From the NCBI GenBank assembly GCA_018818125.1, contig JAHISQ010000026.1:1-54096 (forward strand): a stretch of DNA of 54,096 nucleotides, read 5' to 3'. Both the position numbers and the translations under genes were made by a program. The notes below the pieces were generated by a model. It made no database searches and was not told where the DNA came from. It saw nothing but the letters and a program-made list of their open reading frames with translations. The DNA is from Candidatus Rifleibacteriota bacterium (GTDB taxonomy: Bacteria; Muiribacteriota; Ozemobacteria; Ozemobacterales; Ozemobacteraceae). Positions 27,023-35,477 of this stretch are shown in pieces (position 1 is the first letter of the stretch; the number at the start of each line of letters is the position of its first letter).

Positions 27023-29906
27023 ATCATGGGGGTTACGGTCAGCATTCGTATTTATCTTTCCGATAATTATTGGCTTGATGCTTTTTCTTGTATTTTCTGG
27101 CGCACTTAATCGGCTTGAGCAACTACGGCAACAGCAGATCGAAGACGACTGGCTTAACCACGCCTCAATTCTCGCAGCCAAAATAAGATCGGAATATACA
27201 ACCGCTCTGCAGTCAGAAAAGGCACTCAGAAAAGCAGCAGAGCAGATTGAAAATACCGTGGAGTTTTCTGACAAATCTTTGCCGGAAACTGTTGCGGAAG
27301 CATTCACAAAGAATTTGCCGGTCGAAATCGCTGCCAAATGCAAAATATGGGCATTTGCCAACGACAATAATTCCTGCCGGCTGCTCGAAAATGATTTGCT
27401 TATGAGCCAGAAAAAACGAGCATTCATAAGAGTGTTTGAAGCGCTTACGCAATTATCGACTGATACCGCCGAATCCGCCAACACCCGCAAGCACGAGCGC
27501 TTTATCAGCGGCATGTTTGGCGAAAACTCGTCACCGCAGCATCTGGCAACCGAGCGGCAGGGTTTGCTTACGTCCGTTGTATTCGAAAGAAACCACGCTT
27601 ACCTGTGCTGGCGGCAGATAAATCTTGGCAACAACCGCTATGTCGGTTTCATCTGCATTCTGCCGGGAGTCTTTGTTGAAGACAATCTGAGCGCAATGCA
27701 GCGCCTTGTCAACAAACTCTATGAAGAAACTAACAGTTACACAAAGAGCCTCTATCTGCCCGTCTTTGTGAACTCCCTGCAGCTCGAACCAGAGGTTAAA
27801 CCGATTGTACCAGAGCAGATAAGAGATAACACTGCAGCAACGGAACTCACAGGTCTGCTGCGAAAAGAGTGGAAAAACGGCTCAATCAAGCCAAGACAGC
27901 TGAATAAAAAAACTGAAGGCTGGCTGTTTTTTGACAACATCGACGCAGAAACCCCATTTTCGCTGGTTGTGCTAGAAAAAACCTCTTACAGCAAAGACTC
28001 ATCCATAACTGTTAATATCGCCTGTTTTATTTTGCTGCTTGCGATCTGGGTTGTATTCTTCATCAGGCGACAACAAAAAGGCGGGGTATCGCTTCCCCTG
28101 GCTTTCAAACTGCTGTTTTTTTTAACCGGAATGCTGCCAGTAGCTGTGCTGGTGATTATGGCAATACGCCTGATAAATGAATCCGCCGAAGTCAGCATTA
28201 AAACCAGAATCAATTCATCACAAAAAGCATTAAGAGCAATTAACGAAAAAGCTGAAGATATTTCTAACTGGTGCGGAGTTATAGTGGGCGAACAATTAAA
28301 AGCCCCACAACTACAAAAGCAGCTTACCAGTGACAACGGCAGCGAAGGATTCAACTTTTTATGCAATAGTCTTGCTGCACACAATTATAACCTTCACTAT
28401 ATGCTGTTGTTTAAATCTGGCCAGGAACCACGATTCTTAATCAGTTCGCCATCACAAACGGTTCTGGCAAAGTTTCATCTCGACTATTTCGCCGTGTCAT
28501 GCGAAGCGATAACCCAGCTTCTTGCAACATACAGACCTGGACTGCCGGGGCTCAAACTTTCGACCCTGCAGAGAACTCTTTTCAACGTCTTCAATGATAT
28601 TGGCTCATCAATTGCGAAAGAAATCTTTCTCGACTCGCTCGAGCGCGTAACCTATCTTCAAATCGGAAATTCCACCCGCAACTTTTTTTACTCATCTATT
28701 TTGTCGGGAAAAGATGGTCTGCCTTGCTTTGTGGTTTTAAGCATCGGAGCAGAGCAAACTTTCTCGCAGCTTCTCACCCGAGAGCTTTCGCAGTCTAATA
28801 ACAGCGACAATGCAACGATTGTCTGTATAAACCGCAATATTTCTGCCTCAAATAAAATCTTACCTGCTCAGGCGCAAAAATTTATTCAGACACCTGTCGG
28901 TCAAAAGTTTCACGAATTTATTGATTCTGCCGCAAGCTCTTATATCGGGCTGGTCTTACGTGACTCTGACAATATATTTATATATGAACCCATGCTAAAA
29001 CTTGGACTTTATTGTGGCGGAGCAGCAATTGACATTTCTGATCTGAAAAGAGAAATGAGCTTTCGCAAATTTCTGCTGTTACTTGTGGTTATAGCACTTT
29101 CGCTGATTATTTATCTCCTCTCGACAGCCACCGCAAGAATTTTCATCGAACCGACGAAGGAGCTGGCAGGAGTCTTCGCAAAGATTGCGGATGGCGATTA
29201 TCTACAGAAATTCAACTACAGTTATGACAACGAACTGGGTGAGCTTGCCAAAGCTACGAACAATATGGTTACCGGGCTGAAAGAGCGCCAGCTGCTGGGC
29301 AAATTTGTTTCGACAACTTTTGACAACCAGGTGTTAAATGCAACAGCAGTCAGCACTGCCAAAAAAATGAGCGGAGTGATTCTTTTTTGTGACATCCGCA
29401 GCTTCACAACTCTTTCTGAGGCAAATCCGCCTGAAGTGCTCAGCCAGATGCTCAATCATCACCTCTACAGTATGGTCAACGCGATCAACGCAAACAATGG
29501 CCAGGTCGAACAATTTATCGGAGATGCAGTAGTCGCATTTTTTCATGGAGACAGCAGACAATCCTGCGTTAACGCGCTAAAAGCCGCCACTGGCATGATG
29601 TTGCAACATCATGAAATAAACGCCAGGCGCCGGCAACAAAGTTTATTCACCTATAAAATTGGCATCGGCCTTGCTTATGGGCAAGTAATAGCTGGCATAT
29701 TAAGTTCTGGAACCAGATCAGAATTTACCATCCTGGGAGTTGCACGAAGTCTGGCAGAGCAGCTTGAAGCCAGCAGTAAAACCGCGCGGCATACCGGCAT
29801 CATCGCTTCTTATGAGCTTGCTCAAATGCTTGATGATCTATCAGAATATTTCGTGGAGCACGAAGACAAAGGCTTCGAACTGATTGATCTGGAAAAATTC
29901 ATATGA
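27015..29906 (+). CDS. Class III cyclase, C1-like partner of pair 2
   Basis: 963 residues, clear paralogue of the 21147-24107 product. Helices at about 9-29, 332-351, 363-387 and 686-707; HAMP; cyclase domain from about 780. Metal residues Asp793 ('ILFCDIRSF') and Asp837 ('FIGDAVVAFF') are kept. The Lys position is Gln833 (again 'VEQFIGD'), the base-contact Thr905 remains, but transition-state Asn and Arg are Ser912 and Gln916 ('TILGVARSLAEQLE'). The same class of residues is lost as in the first C1-like protein, though with different replacements, so the loss is old and maintained. ATGA overlap with the following gene. Confidence 0.88.
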   Translation: MLKSWGLRSAFVFIFPIIIGLMLFLVFSGALNRLEQLRQQQIEDDWLNHASILAAKIRSEYTTALQSEKALRKAAEQIENTVEFSDKSLPETVAEAFTKNLPVEIAAKCKIWAFANDNNSCRLLENDLLMSQKKRAFIRVFEALTQLSTDTAESANTRKHERFISGMFGENSSPQHLATERQGLLTSVVFERNHAYLCWRQINLGNNRYVGFICILPGVFVEDNLSAMQRLVNKLYEETNSYTKSLYLPVFVNSLQLEPEVKPIVPEQIRDNTAATELTGLLRKEWKNGSIKPRQLNKKTEGWLFFDNIDAETPFSLVVLEKTSYSKDSSITVNIACFILLLAIWVVFFIRRQQKGGVSLPLAFKLLFFLTGMLPVAVLVIMAIRLINESAEVSIKTRINSSQKALRAINEKAEDISNWCGVIVGEQLKAPQLQKQLTSDNGSEGFNFLCNSLAAHNYNLHYMLLFKSGQEPRFLISSPSQTVLAKFHLDYFAVSCEAITQLLATYRPGLPGLKLSTLQRTLFNVFNDIGSSIAKEIFLDSLERVTYLQIGNSTRNFFYSSILSGKDGLPCFVVLSIGAEQTFSQLLTRELSQSNNSDNATIVCINRNISASNKILPAQAQKFIQTPVGQKFHEFIDSAASSYIGLVLRDSDNIFIYEPMLKLGLYCGGAAIDISDLKREMSFRKFLLLLVVIALSLIIYLLSTATARIFIEPTKELAGVFAKIADGDYLQKFNYSYDNELGELAKATNNMVTGLKERQLLGKFVSTTFDNQVLNATAVSTAKKMSGVILFCDIRSFTTLSEANPPEVLSQMLNHHLYSMVNAINANNGQVEQFIGDAVVAFFHGDSRQSCVNALKAATGMMLQHHEINARRRQQSLFTYKIGIGLAYGQVIAGILSSGTRSEFTILGVARSLAEQLEASSKTARHTGIIASYELAQMLDDLSEYFVEHEDKGFELIDLEKFI

Positions 29907-31795
29907 AAAAAATGGCACTACTATTGATCCTTATCTGTGTAGTCTTTTTTCCGCCGGTCATTGTATATCTGTCCATGCAGGCTGCAGTAAGGATGAAAAC
30001 TTTCGAACAGGATCTTGAGCGTCAGAAAAGGATCGATTCAGATCTGGCCGGTCTGGAAATGTCTTATACCGGTTACAGTAACATTCAGATGCAGATGGAG
30101 CACCTGGTAAAACGACTCGATTACGAAAAAGACAATGAGGGGCTCGTTCTTTACCAGAAAGCCTGCGACAAAAACGCTGACATGTATTTTGCCGGACTTG
30201 CCGAGAAAATCAGTAACAATCTTGCCTACCCCTGCGAATTCGCTTTCGTTTTTAAACCAGATGAAAACAGCAGAGAGATACGTTTGTTCAGACATGGGCA
30301 CAATCTGGGCATTGAAAAAGTAATTAATACAAATCTCAACAATTCACCATTATGGGCACGCTATCTCGCAGCGACTCTCGATGATTCAGCTGACGAACTG
30401 ATTTACAGAAATTCTTTCTCGCTACGAATAGACGACAAATTCCTCATGCTGTTCGCAACATCTCTTACTAATGAAATTAAGTTATATGCACTCTCAGACT
30501 TAAATTCAATAACTCCTGAAAAATCTCTTAAAAAGCAGATAAAAGATTTTAAGCAGAGCGATTATGGCATTGGTTGCTGGTTTAGCAATAACCACAAGCC
30601 TGTTTTTTCCGATTATTTTGCCGATAAATCTGAGCTGAAACATAAAATTATCAATTTCATAAATACAGCCGGAAATAATCCTGAAATAGCCTTTCTTGGC
30701 GGCTTTAGACTTTCAATTTCGGCAATCGATACACGTAAAGGCAGAAGACTGTTTGCTGTTACCGCCCCAATAGTTTCTGCGCCAGGCTCAAAACGTCGCC
30801 AGAATATTATTCTTCTAATGCTTATAGCAGGCCTCTCTGCCATAATCTTCATAGTAATCACACAGAAAATTGTTCTTGACAGAGGCATGGATCTGCCAAT
30901 CAGATATCTGATTCCGACCGTATTTCTCATACTGTTTATCCAGCCAATTTTTTCGATGCTTTACCTGGCTAACGAATACCTGCAGATGAGCTATAACAAT
31001 AGCCGGAGCACCAGCACGGAAAAACTTGAGAATGATCTGAGAAACCTGGATTACATAACGAACGACAAATTTCTCGAAAAAATAAATCTGGCGCGCAGCT
31101 TCGATTCCATTGAAAAGATCGCCAGCTTTACTGAAACAGCCTACGAGCCTGCCAAAGACTTTGAATTCTGCCTTAATCTACTGAACAAACTTAGTGACAA
31201 ATTGAAAAATCAGTATTTTTCTTCGCTCTGGATATGCCGGAAAGATGGCGACTTCGTTGCACTGTCATTGCGTGCTGACAAAGAATATCACCCGGAAAAA
31301 TCAGAAAGAGACTTTACCGGTTTTTTTAACAACAGATTCATGGAAATCCTGGATTACAAAAACAATAACCACATACTCCCTGCAGCTAAAAATAGCGACA
31401 ATATTGAAGGTGAGCTTAAAGGCGAATATTCGCGAGACTTTTTTCTGCAGATTTTTGGTCCCGATGCCTTCTTTAAATTCAGGCGCTACTCGCCACTACT
31501 GCTTGATATCAGCTCTTCTTACAAAAAGAATAAGCTTATTGGTCATCCTATTTACTATAAAGATTCATATTATGCATACCTCACATGGCACACAGGTGAG
31601 GATGACGCCAGGAACAATTTTCCTGACAGAATGCTTACCCTTCACTCAAAATCGCCAAGACTGGCGGTATATGGCAGTGAAAGAAAAGTAGACAGCCTAC
31701 TTTTCTCTATAACCGAAACCGAAAGCGCAAACCCCGAGCTGTTTGACATTGCAAAAACCGCCCATATTCACAGGTCTCAAGCCTCAAGCATTTAG
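29903..31795 (+). CDS. C2-like cyclase of pair 2, N-terminal sensor part, ended by in-frame TAG
   Basis: 630 residues: membrane helices at about 5-23, 302-320 and 336-355 and two extracytoplasmic domains, homologous to residues 1-650 of the 24104-27022 product. The frame ends at TAG 31793-31795, but the same frame continues open for 320 codons through the fourth helix, HAMP and cyclase domain to 32755. Over 97 residues spanning the stop the two C2-like paralogues align without a gap, the TAG falling opposite an Asp. So this is one 950-residue gene with a single nonsense codon: a real mutation, read-through, or an assembly error. A pair of compensating frameshifts close to the stop is a less simple alternative, since another frame (31771-31836) is also open there. 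Confidence 0.75.
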   Translation: MKKMALLLILICVVFFPPVIVYLSMQAAVRMKTFEQDLERQKRIDSDLAGLEMSYTGYSNIQMQMEHLVKRLDYEKDNEGLVLYQKACDKNADMYFAGLAEKISNNLAYPCEFAFVFKPDENSREIRLFRHGHNLGIEKVINTNLNNSPLWARYLAATLDDSADELIYRNSFSLRIDDKFLMLFATSLTNEIKLYALSDLNSITPEKSLKKQIKDFKQSDYGIGCWFSNNHKPVFSDYFADKSELKHKIINFINTAGNNPEIAFLGGFRLSISAIDTRKGRRLFAVTAPIVSAPGSKRRQNIILLMLIAGLSAIIFIVITQKIVLDRGMDLPIRYLIPTVFLILFIQPIFSMLYLANEYLQMSYNNSRSTSTEKLENDLRNLDYITNDKFLEKINLARSFDSIEKIASFTETAYEPAKDFEFCLNLLNKLSDKLKNQYFSSLWICRKDGDFVALSLRADKEYHPEKSERDFTGFFNNRFMEILDYKNNNHILPAAKNSDNIEGELKGEYSRDFFLQIFGPDAFFKFRRYSPLLLDISSSYKKNKLIGHPIYYKDSYYAYLTWHTGEDDARNNFPDRMLTLHSKSPRLAVYGSERKVDSLLFSITETESANPELFDIAKTAHIHRSQASSI

Positions 31796-31963
31796 AAATC
31801 GAGCGACTCGATTACTATCAATCACGCAATTCCATGTAATTTCTCATTCTTTACAGTCGCTGGCAGCACAGAGATTGACAGCTTTGAAAAATATAGCCGC
31901 AATTTCGAGCAGCAGGCCCTGTATTTTCTTGTCGCTCTCACGGTTGTAAGTATTTTACTGGCC

Positions 31964-32755
31964 ATGGCGGGTGCCGTATATTTTACTGCGCCGCTTCGAG
32001 AACTGACCAATGCCACAAATCAGATCAGCAAGGGAAATTTCGAGACCAGAATTTCAGAAAAACACCCGGATGAATTTGCTGAGATTGCCAGAGCTTTTAA
32101 CACTATGGCTACCGGACTGCAGGAAGGCGGAATGCTAAGAAATTTTGTGGCGGAGTCAGTAAGACGAGAAATTTCTGATCAGACAATAGACGAGCTTGCG
32201 CAAAAGTCGCAGTTACGCCGTGCAACCATCATATTTGCCGGCATCTGTGATTTTAACAGTTATCAGAGAAATCATGACGAACACGAAACGTTTGCACTGC
32301 TGCAAAAGCTTCTCCAGGTCTCGGATAATGCAACCAGTATCTTCGGCGGAGAAATCGACAAAGTCATCGAAGATAAGATCATGATCGTTTTTGAACACGA
32401 AAATGACGATCAGCCTTTCTGTGAAAAAGCCATAATGACTGCTATTAACATCAGCGAACAGATGTGGGCGCAAGCTGGCTACAGGGTGGCCGCTGGCGTT
32501 AATACCGGCATTACCGTTGCCGGCATAATGGGAGCCGCTAACGCACGTCTTTCCAGAACCGTTGTCGGCGACCCGGTTAATCTGGCCGCAAGACTAACAT
32601 CTCTGGCAACCAAGCTACCAGAGGGCGGTGTCATTGTCAGCGGCGCGCTCGTTTCTGCAGTTCCGCATGGTTACGAATGTGAGAAGCTGCCGGTAAGTTC
32701 GGTTAAAGGTAAAACCCAGGCAATTGAAGCATATCTGGTAAAATCCCTGTCATGA
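31964..32755 (+). CDS. C2-like cyclase of pair 2, C-terminal HAMP and cyclase part
   Basis: Continues the same reading frame after the TAG at 31793; the open frame begins at 31796, and 31964 is merely the first ATG, inside the fourth membrane helix and without a ribosome-binding site. In read-through numbering: HAMP about 695-750, cyclase domain 765-950. The first metal Asp is Gly780 ('IIFAGICDF'), the second Asp824 is kept ('DKVIEDKIMIVF'), Lys820, Thr886, Asn893 and Arg897 are kept ('GDPVNLAARL'). It is thus C2-like, a little less degenerate than its paralogue. The domain shows no sign of decay beyond the stop, which argues for a recent change or for an error rather than an old pseudogene. 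If made alone it would lack its sensors. Confidence 0.7.
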   Translation: MAGAVYFTAPLRELTNATNQISKGNFETRISEKHPDEFAEIARAFNTMATGLQEGGMLRNFVAESVRREISDQTIDELAQKSQLRRATIIFAGICDFNSYQRNHDEHETFALLQKLLQVSDNATSIFGGEIDKVIEDKIMIVFEHENDDQPFCEKAIMTAINISEQMWAQAGYRVAAGVNTGITVAGIMGAANARLSRTVVGDPVNLAARLTSLATKLPEGGVIVSGALVSAVPHGYECEKLPVSSVKGKTQAIEAYLVKSLS

Positions 32756-32991
32756 GAGGAACTTGCAATATTCGTAAAACAATGAGATTAGCTCAGAGCT
32801 GGCTTATGCCTTTGGCATACCGCTTCGCTACGCTCGCAATGACAAAGTCGCTCTTGATCTGTCATTGCGAGGAGCAAAGCAATTTGCCCAAGGATGGGCT
32901 TATGCAGTTGCGCCACAGGAAAGTAGCGCAACCTGCCGTGGCAATCTCAATGATTGCGAAAAATTCATAATTTTGCAAGTTCCTCATGAGT
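32750..32991. repeat. MITE-like palindromic dispersed repeat
   Basis: About 240 bp with terminal inverted arms: left 32750-32768, right TTGCAAGTTCCTCATGA (32973-32989), matching at 17 bases with a 2-base insertion in the left arm. Inside are nested arms, including GCTACGCTCGCAATGACA near 32826-32844 facing TGTCATTGCGAGGAGCAAAG at 32859-32878, and AATGAGATT facing AATCTCA. The sequence resembles the 'TCATTGCGAGGAGC...' dispersed palindromes known from many bacterial genomes. It has no transposase. The left arm includes the TGA of the cyclase gene, so the element provides the stop codon and the operon 3' end. The 72-codon frame across it is repeat-derived, not a gene. Confidence 0.75.
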
Positions 32992-33026
32992 GATTATTTA
33001 TTTCATGAAATTTCTATACAATGTCA

Positions 33027-33032
33027 TATAAT
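33027..33032 (+). promoter_or_regulatory. Candidate -10 box for the ggt-like gene
   Basis: A perfect TATAAT at 33027-33032, 39 bp before the ATG, with GGAAGG at 33055-33060 as a possible ribosome-binding site. No convincing -35 hexamer is visible at the right distance. Confidence 0.35.
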
Positions 33033-33071
33033 TTTCAGTAGCTCTGTGGACTAAGGAAGGTCGATTAATAA

Positions 33072-34661
33072 ATGCAACGCAAGATTTACGCTTTTATTCT
33101 GCTGTTATTGGTGTTGGTGGGTAATCAGGCTTTTGCCAGACAGGCTTCTGACAATCAGACTGTTGACGACGAGCGCTGTTTTATCGCCAACGGGAAATCC
33201 GGTGCTGTAAGCTGCGGGAACCCTCTTGCCGCTGCTGCTGCATTGCAAATACTGCAAAATGGCGGAAATGCTGTTGATGCGGCTATTTGCGCAGGCTTTA
33301 TGCTTGGCGTAGTGGACTTTTCAAATTCAGGAATCGGCGGCGATGGTTTTGCACTGATTCGCCTGCCAGACGGCAGAGTTCATGCCTGGGACGCCTCGGT
33401 TAAGCGCCCACGCAGCTGCCAGAACCTTAAAATCACTAATCATATTGGCCTGCCAACTATGCCAGATCTGCTACTGCGACTGCGCCGCATTTATGGCAGC
33501 CGGCCGCTCGCAGCACTTATGCAGCCAGCAATTCAAACTGCTCAGCAGGGCTTTAAATTAAGCGCGTATCTCGAAAAAATAATCGAAAAGGACCTGCTCA
33601 AGCTGAGCGACCCTGCCGCCATTAAGTTCCTGGCTCCATACGGCTATCCACTGCGAGCCGGCCAGGTGCTTAAACAGCCGACATTAGCTGAAACGCTCAG
33701 TCAAATCGCAGCAGACGAAGGCAGATCATTTTATCGTGGTCAGATTGCGCAAGGACTGGTCGCCAGTATGCGGCAACTCGGCTCTGAATATGACCAGACA
33801 GATATGGCACTGTTTCGCAGTCAAGCTGTAAAACCGGTGCGTCGAGACTGGCATGACTACTCAATGTATGGCACTCCACCGCCGTCATGCTCGATAGCAA
33901 CAATTAAACTGGTTGAAGATCTGTTAGACAGCAATATCAGCCTTTATGAGCAAAAAGCCAGCGATATTCTGGCGACAGCCGCGCTGGGCCGCAGAATCAT
34001 TGACACCAAGTATTCTTATCTATCGCATTGCCTGATAATTCCTGAGTTGTTTATTGAGTTCGCAAATAGCAGCAATGTTAAAAACAGTGATGCTCCACGT
34101 GAAGACGGCTTTACCACGCACCTTTGCGTCTGGGACAAAAACGGCATGGTGGTGACGATGACCCTCACTCTCGGCAGTCATTTTGGCACTGGCGAGTATT
34201 CTCCTGCCGGTTTTTTCTATAACAACGGCCTGCGCAATTATACCGGCACAGTATCCGGTTATCCCGATGATTACCCGCTGACCGCCGGGCCGGTTTCGGC
34301 TAAATCGCCGATACTGGTCACAAAAAACAACCAGCCGATTCTTGCAATTGGTGGTGCCGGCTCTGATCGCATAATATTCAATACCGCCCTGGCCACCGCA
34401 AGATTCTTAAGGCAACCGCAAAATTTTACGAAGTTGATCAGCATGCCCCGCTATTTTCTGGATTACAAGCAGACGTTTTTTGTCGAATGGCGACCCGACC
34501 ACGCATTGCTCGATGAGCTTAAAAGCAGCGGCACAGAGGTTACAGTCAAACCTGGCTGCGACGATTATTTCGGTCTACTGTCAGCGATTATGGCCGAAGG
34601 CTCTCAGATAACGGCAATTGCCGATCAACGCCGTGATGGTTCCTGCGCTGCGGCTGATTGA
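33072..34661 (+). CDS. Gamma-glutamyltransferase family Ntn-hydrolase, exported
   Basis: 529 residues with a signal peptide (about 1-22). Family blocks: 'GGNAVDAAICAGFMLGVVDFSNSGIGGDGFALI' (residues 72-104); the autoprocessing site 'DGFTTHLCVWD' with catalytic Thr348, the first Thr of TTH as in Escherichia coli Ggt; 'FYNNGLRNY'; and the oxyanion-hole segment 'IGGAGSDRII'. Self-cleavage before Thr348 would give chains of about 325 (after signal removal) and 182 residues. It would transfer or hydrolyse the gamma-glutamyl group of glutathione-like compounds in the periplasm. The usual substrate-binding 'RxE' region is not obvious, so the exact substrate is open. Its stop codon abuts the stop codon of the convergent permease gene. 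Confidence 0.88.
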   Translation: MQRKIYAFILLLLVLVGNQAFARQASDNQTVDDERCFIANGKSGAVSCGNPLAAAAALQILQNGGNAVDAAICAGFMLGVVDFSNSGIGGDGFALIRLPDGRVHAWDASVKRPRSCQNLKITNHIGLPTMPDLLLRLRRIYGSRPLAALMQPAIQTAQQGFKLSAYLEKIIEKDLLKLSDPAAIKFLAPYGYPLRAGQVLKQPTLAETLSQIAADEGRSFYRGQIAQGLVASMRQLGSEYDQTDMALFRSQAVKPVRRDWHDYSMYGTPPPSCSIATIKLVEDLLDSNISLYEQKASDILATAALGRRIIDTKYSYLSHCLIIPELFIEFANSSNVKNSDAPREDGFTTHLCVWDKNGMVVTMTLTLGSHFGTGEYSPAGFFYNNGLRNYTGTVSGYPDDYPLTAGPVSAKSPILVTKNNQPILAIGGAGSDRIIFNTALATARFLRQPQNFTKLISMPRYFLDYKQTFFVEWRPDHALLDELKSSGTEVTVKPGCDDYFGLLSAIMAEGSQITAIADQRRDGSCAAAD

Positions 34662-35477
34662 TCAGTCCTTCAAAGCTCCACTGGTGATGCCTTCGATAAT
34701 TTCTTTCTGAAACAGCCAGAAAATCGCTATTATCGGCAGTGAGCTGACTGCCGCGCCGGCCATGAGAGCGCCCCAGTCGGTTGCGTAGGGGCCCTGGGAA
34801 AACATGGCCAGAGCAACCGGCAGCGTGCGCACTGAGGCGCTGTCAGTAAGAATCAGCGGAAAAAGAAACGAGTTCCAGTTGATGATTGCGGTATTGATAA
34901 TTAGAACCGCAATTGCCGGGCGGCTCAGCGGTGCAATAACGTGCCAGAGAATGCCGATCTCGCCGGCACCATCGGTTCTCGCCGCATCTTCGAGATCTGC
35001 CGGCAGTCCCTGAATATACTGCTTCATCAGAAAGAGATTGAAACCATCAACGCAGAACGGCAATATCAAAGCCCATAGCGTGTTATGCATACCCAGGCGA
35101 ACCATCAGGTCGAGCAGCGGAATCATCAACGTCTGCTTTGGCACCATGAGAGTTACCAGAACCATCCAGAAAAGAAAATTCTTGAACGGAAACTTGTAGC
35201 GCGCAAAGGCGTAGCCCACCATTACCGAAAACACCACATTCGCCACCAGGACTACAGTAAGAACAAGAAAACTGTTAAACAGATAGGTCGGAAATCCGGC
35301 ATTGCCGAGCACAAGTCGATAAAAATCCAGTGTAAACAAGCCCTGCCCATCAGATTGCCCAGGTTCATGGCGCATAAACGAACGCATTAGCATGTAGAGC
35401 CAGGGATAAAGATAGCTCAGCGCCAATGCGGTTAGAATTGCAAAAAGCCCTTTTTGCCGTGAACTGTGCTGCTTCAT
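34662..35477 (-). CDS. Carbohydrate ABC transporter permease, MalG/UgpE type
   Basis: 271 residues with six membrane helices. The EAA loop that contacts the ATPase reads 'EDAARTDGAGEIGILWHVIAPLSRPAIAVL' (about 172-200), and 'NSFLVLTVVLVANVVFSVMVGYAFAR' and 'VPKQTLMIPL' are typical of the MalG branch. It forms the membrane channel with the next permease. ATGA overlap with the upstream gene at 35474-35477. Its stop and the gamma-glutamyltransferase stop are directly adjacent, with no room for a terminator. Confidence 0.92.
   Translation of the reverse strand: MKQHSSRQKGLFAILTALALSYLYPWLYMLMRSFMRHEPGQSDGQGLFTLDFYRLVLGNAGFPTYLFNSFLVLTVVLVANVVFSVMVGYAFARYKFPFKNFLFWMVLVTLMVPKQTLMIPLLDLMVRLGMHNTLWALILPFCVDGFNLFLMKQYIQGLPADLEDAARTDGAGEIGILWHVIAPLSRPAIAVLIINTAIINWNSFLFPLILTDSASVRTLPVALAMFSQGPYATDWGALMAGAAVSSLPIIAIFWLFQKEIIEGITSGALKD

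Noticed and set aside
29903..32755. Genome-wide TAG reassignment as the reason for the interrupted cyclase
   Set aside because: The phosphodiester glycosidase gene ends with TAG at 13554 immediately after its conserved C-terminus, so TAG works as stop here.
21147..32755. The four cyclases as simple catalytically dead pseudoenzymes
   Set aside because: The lost residues are exactly complementary within each pair and conserved across the duplication, which random decay would not give; experimental proof is still lacking.
32752..32970. 72-codon frame across the repeat after the cyclase operon
   Set aside because: Its translation (CHCEEQSNLPK-like) is the well-known artefact of dispersed palindromic repeats, not a protein gene.
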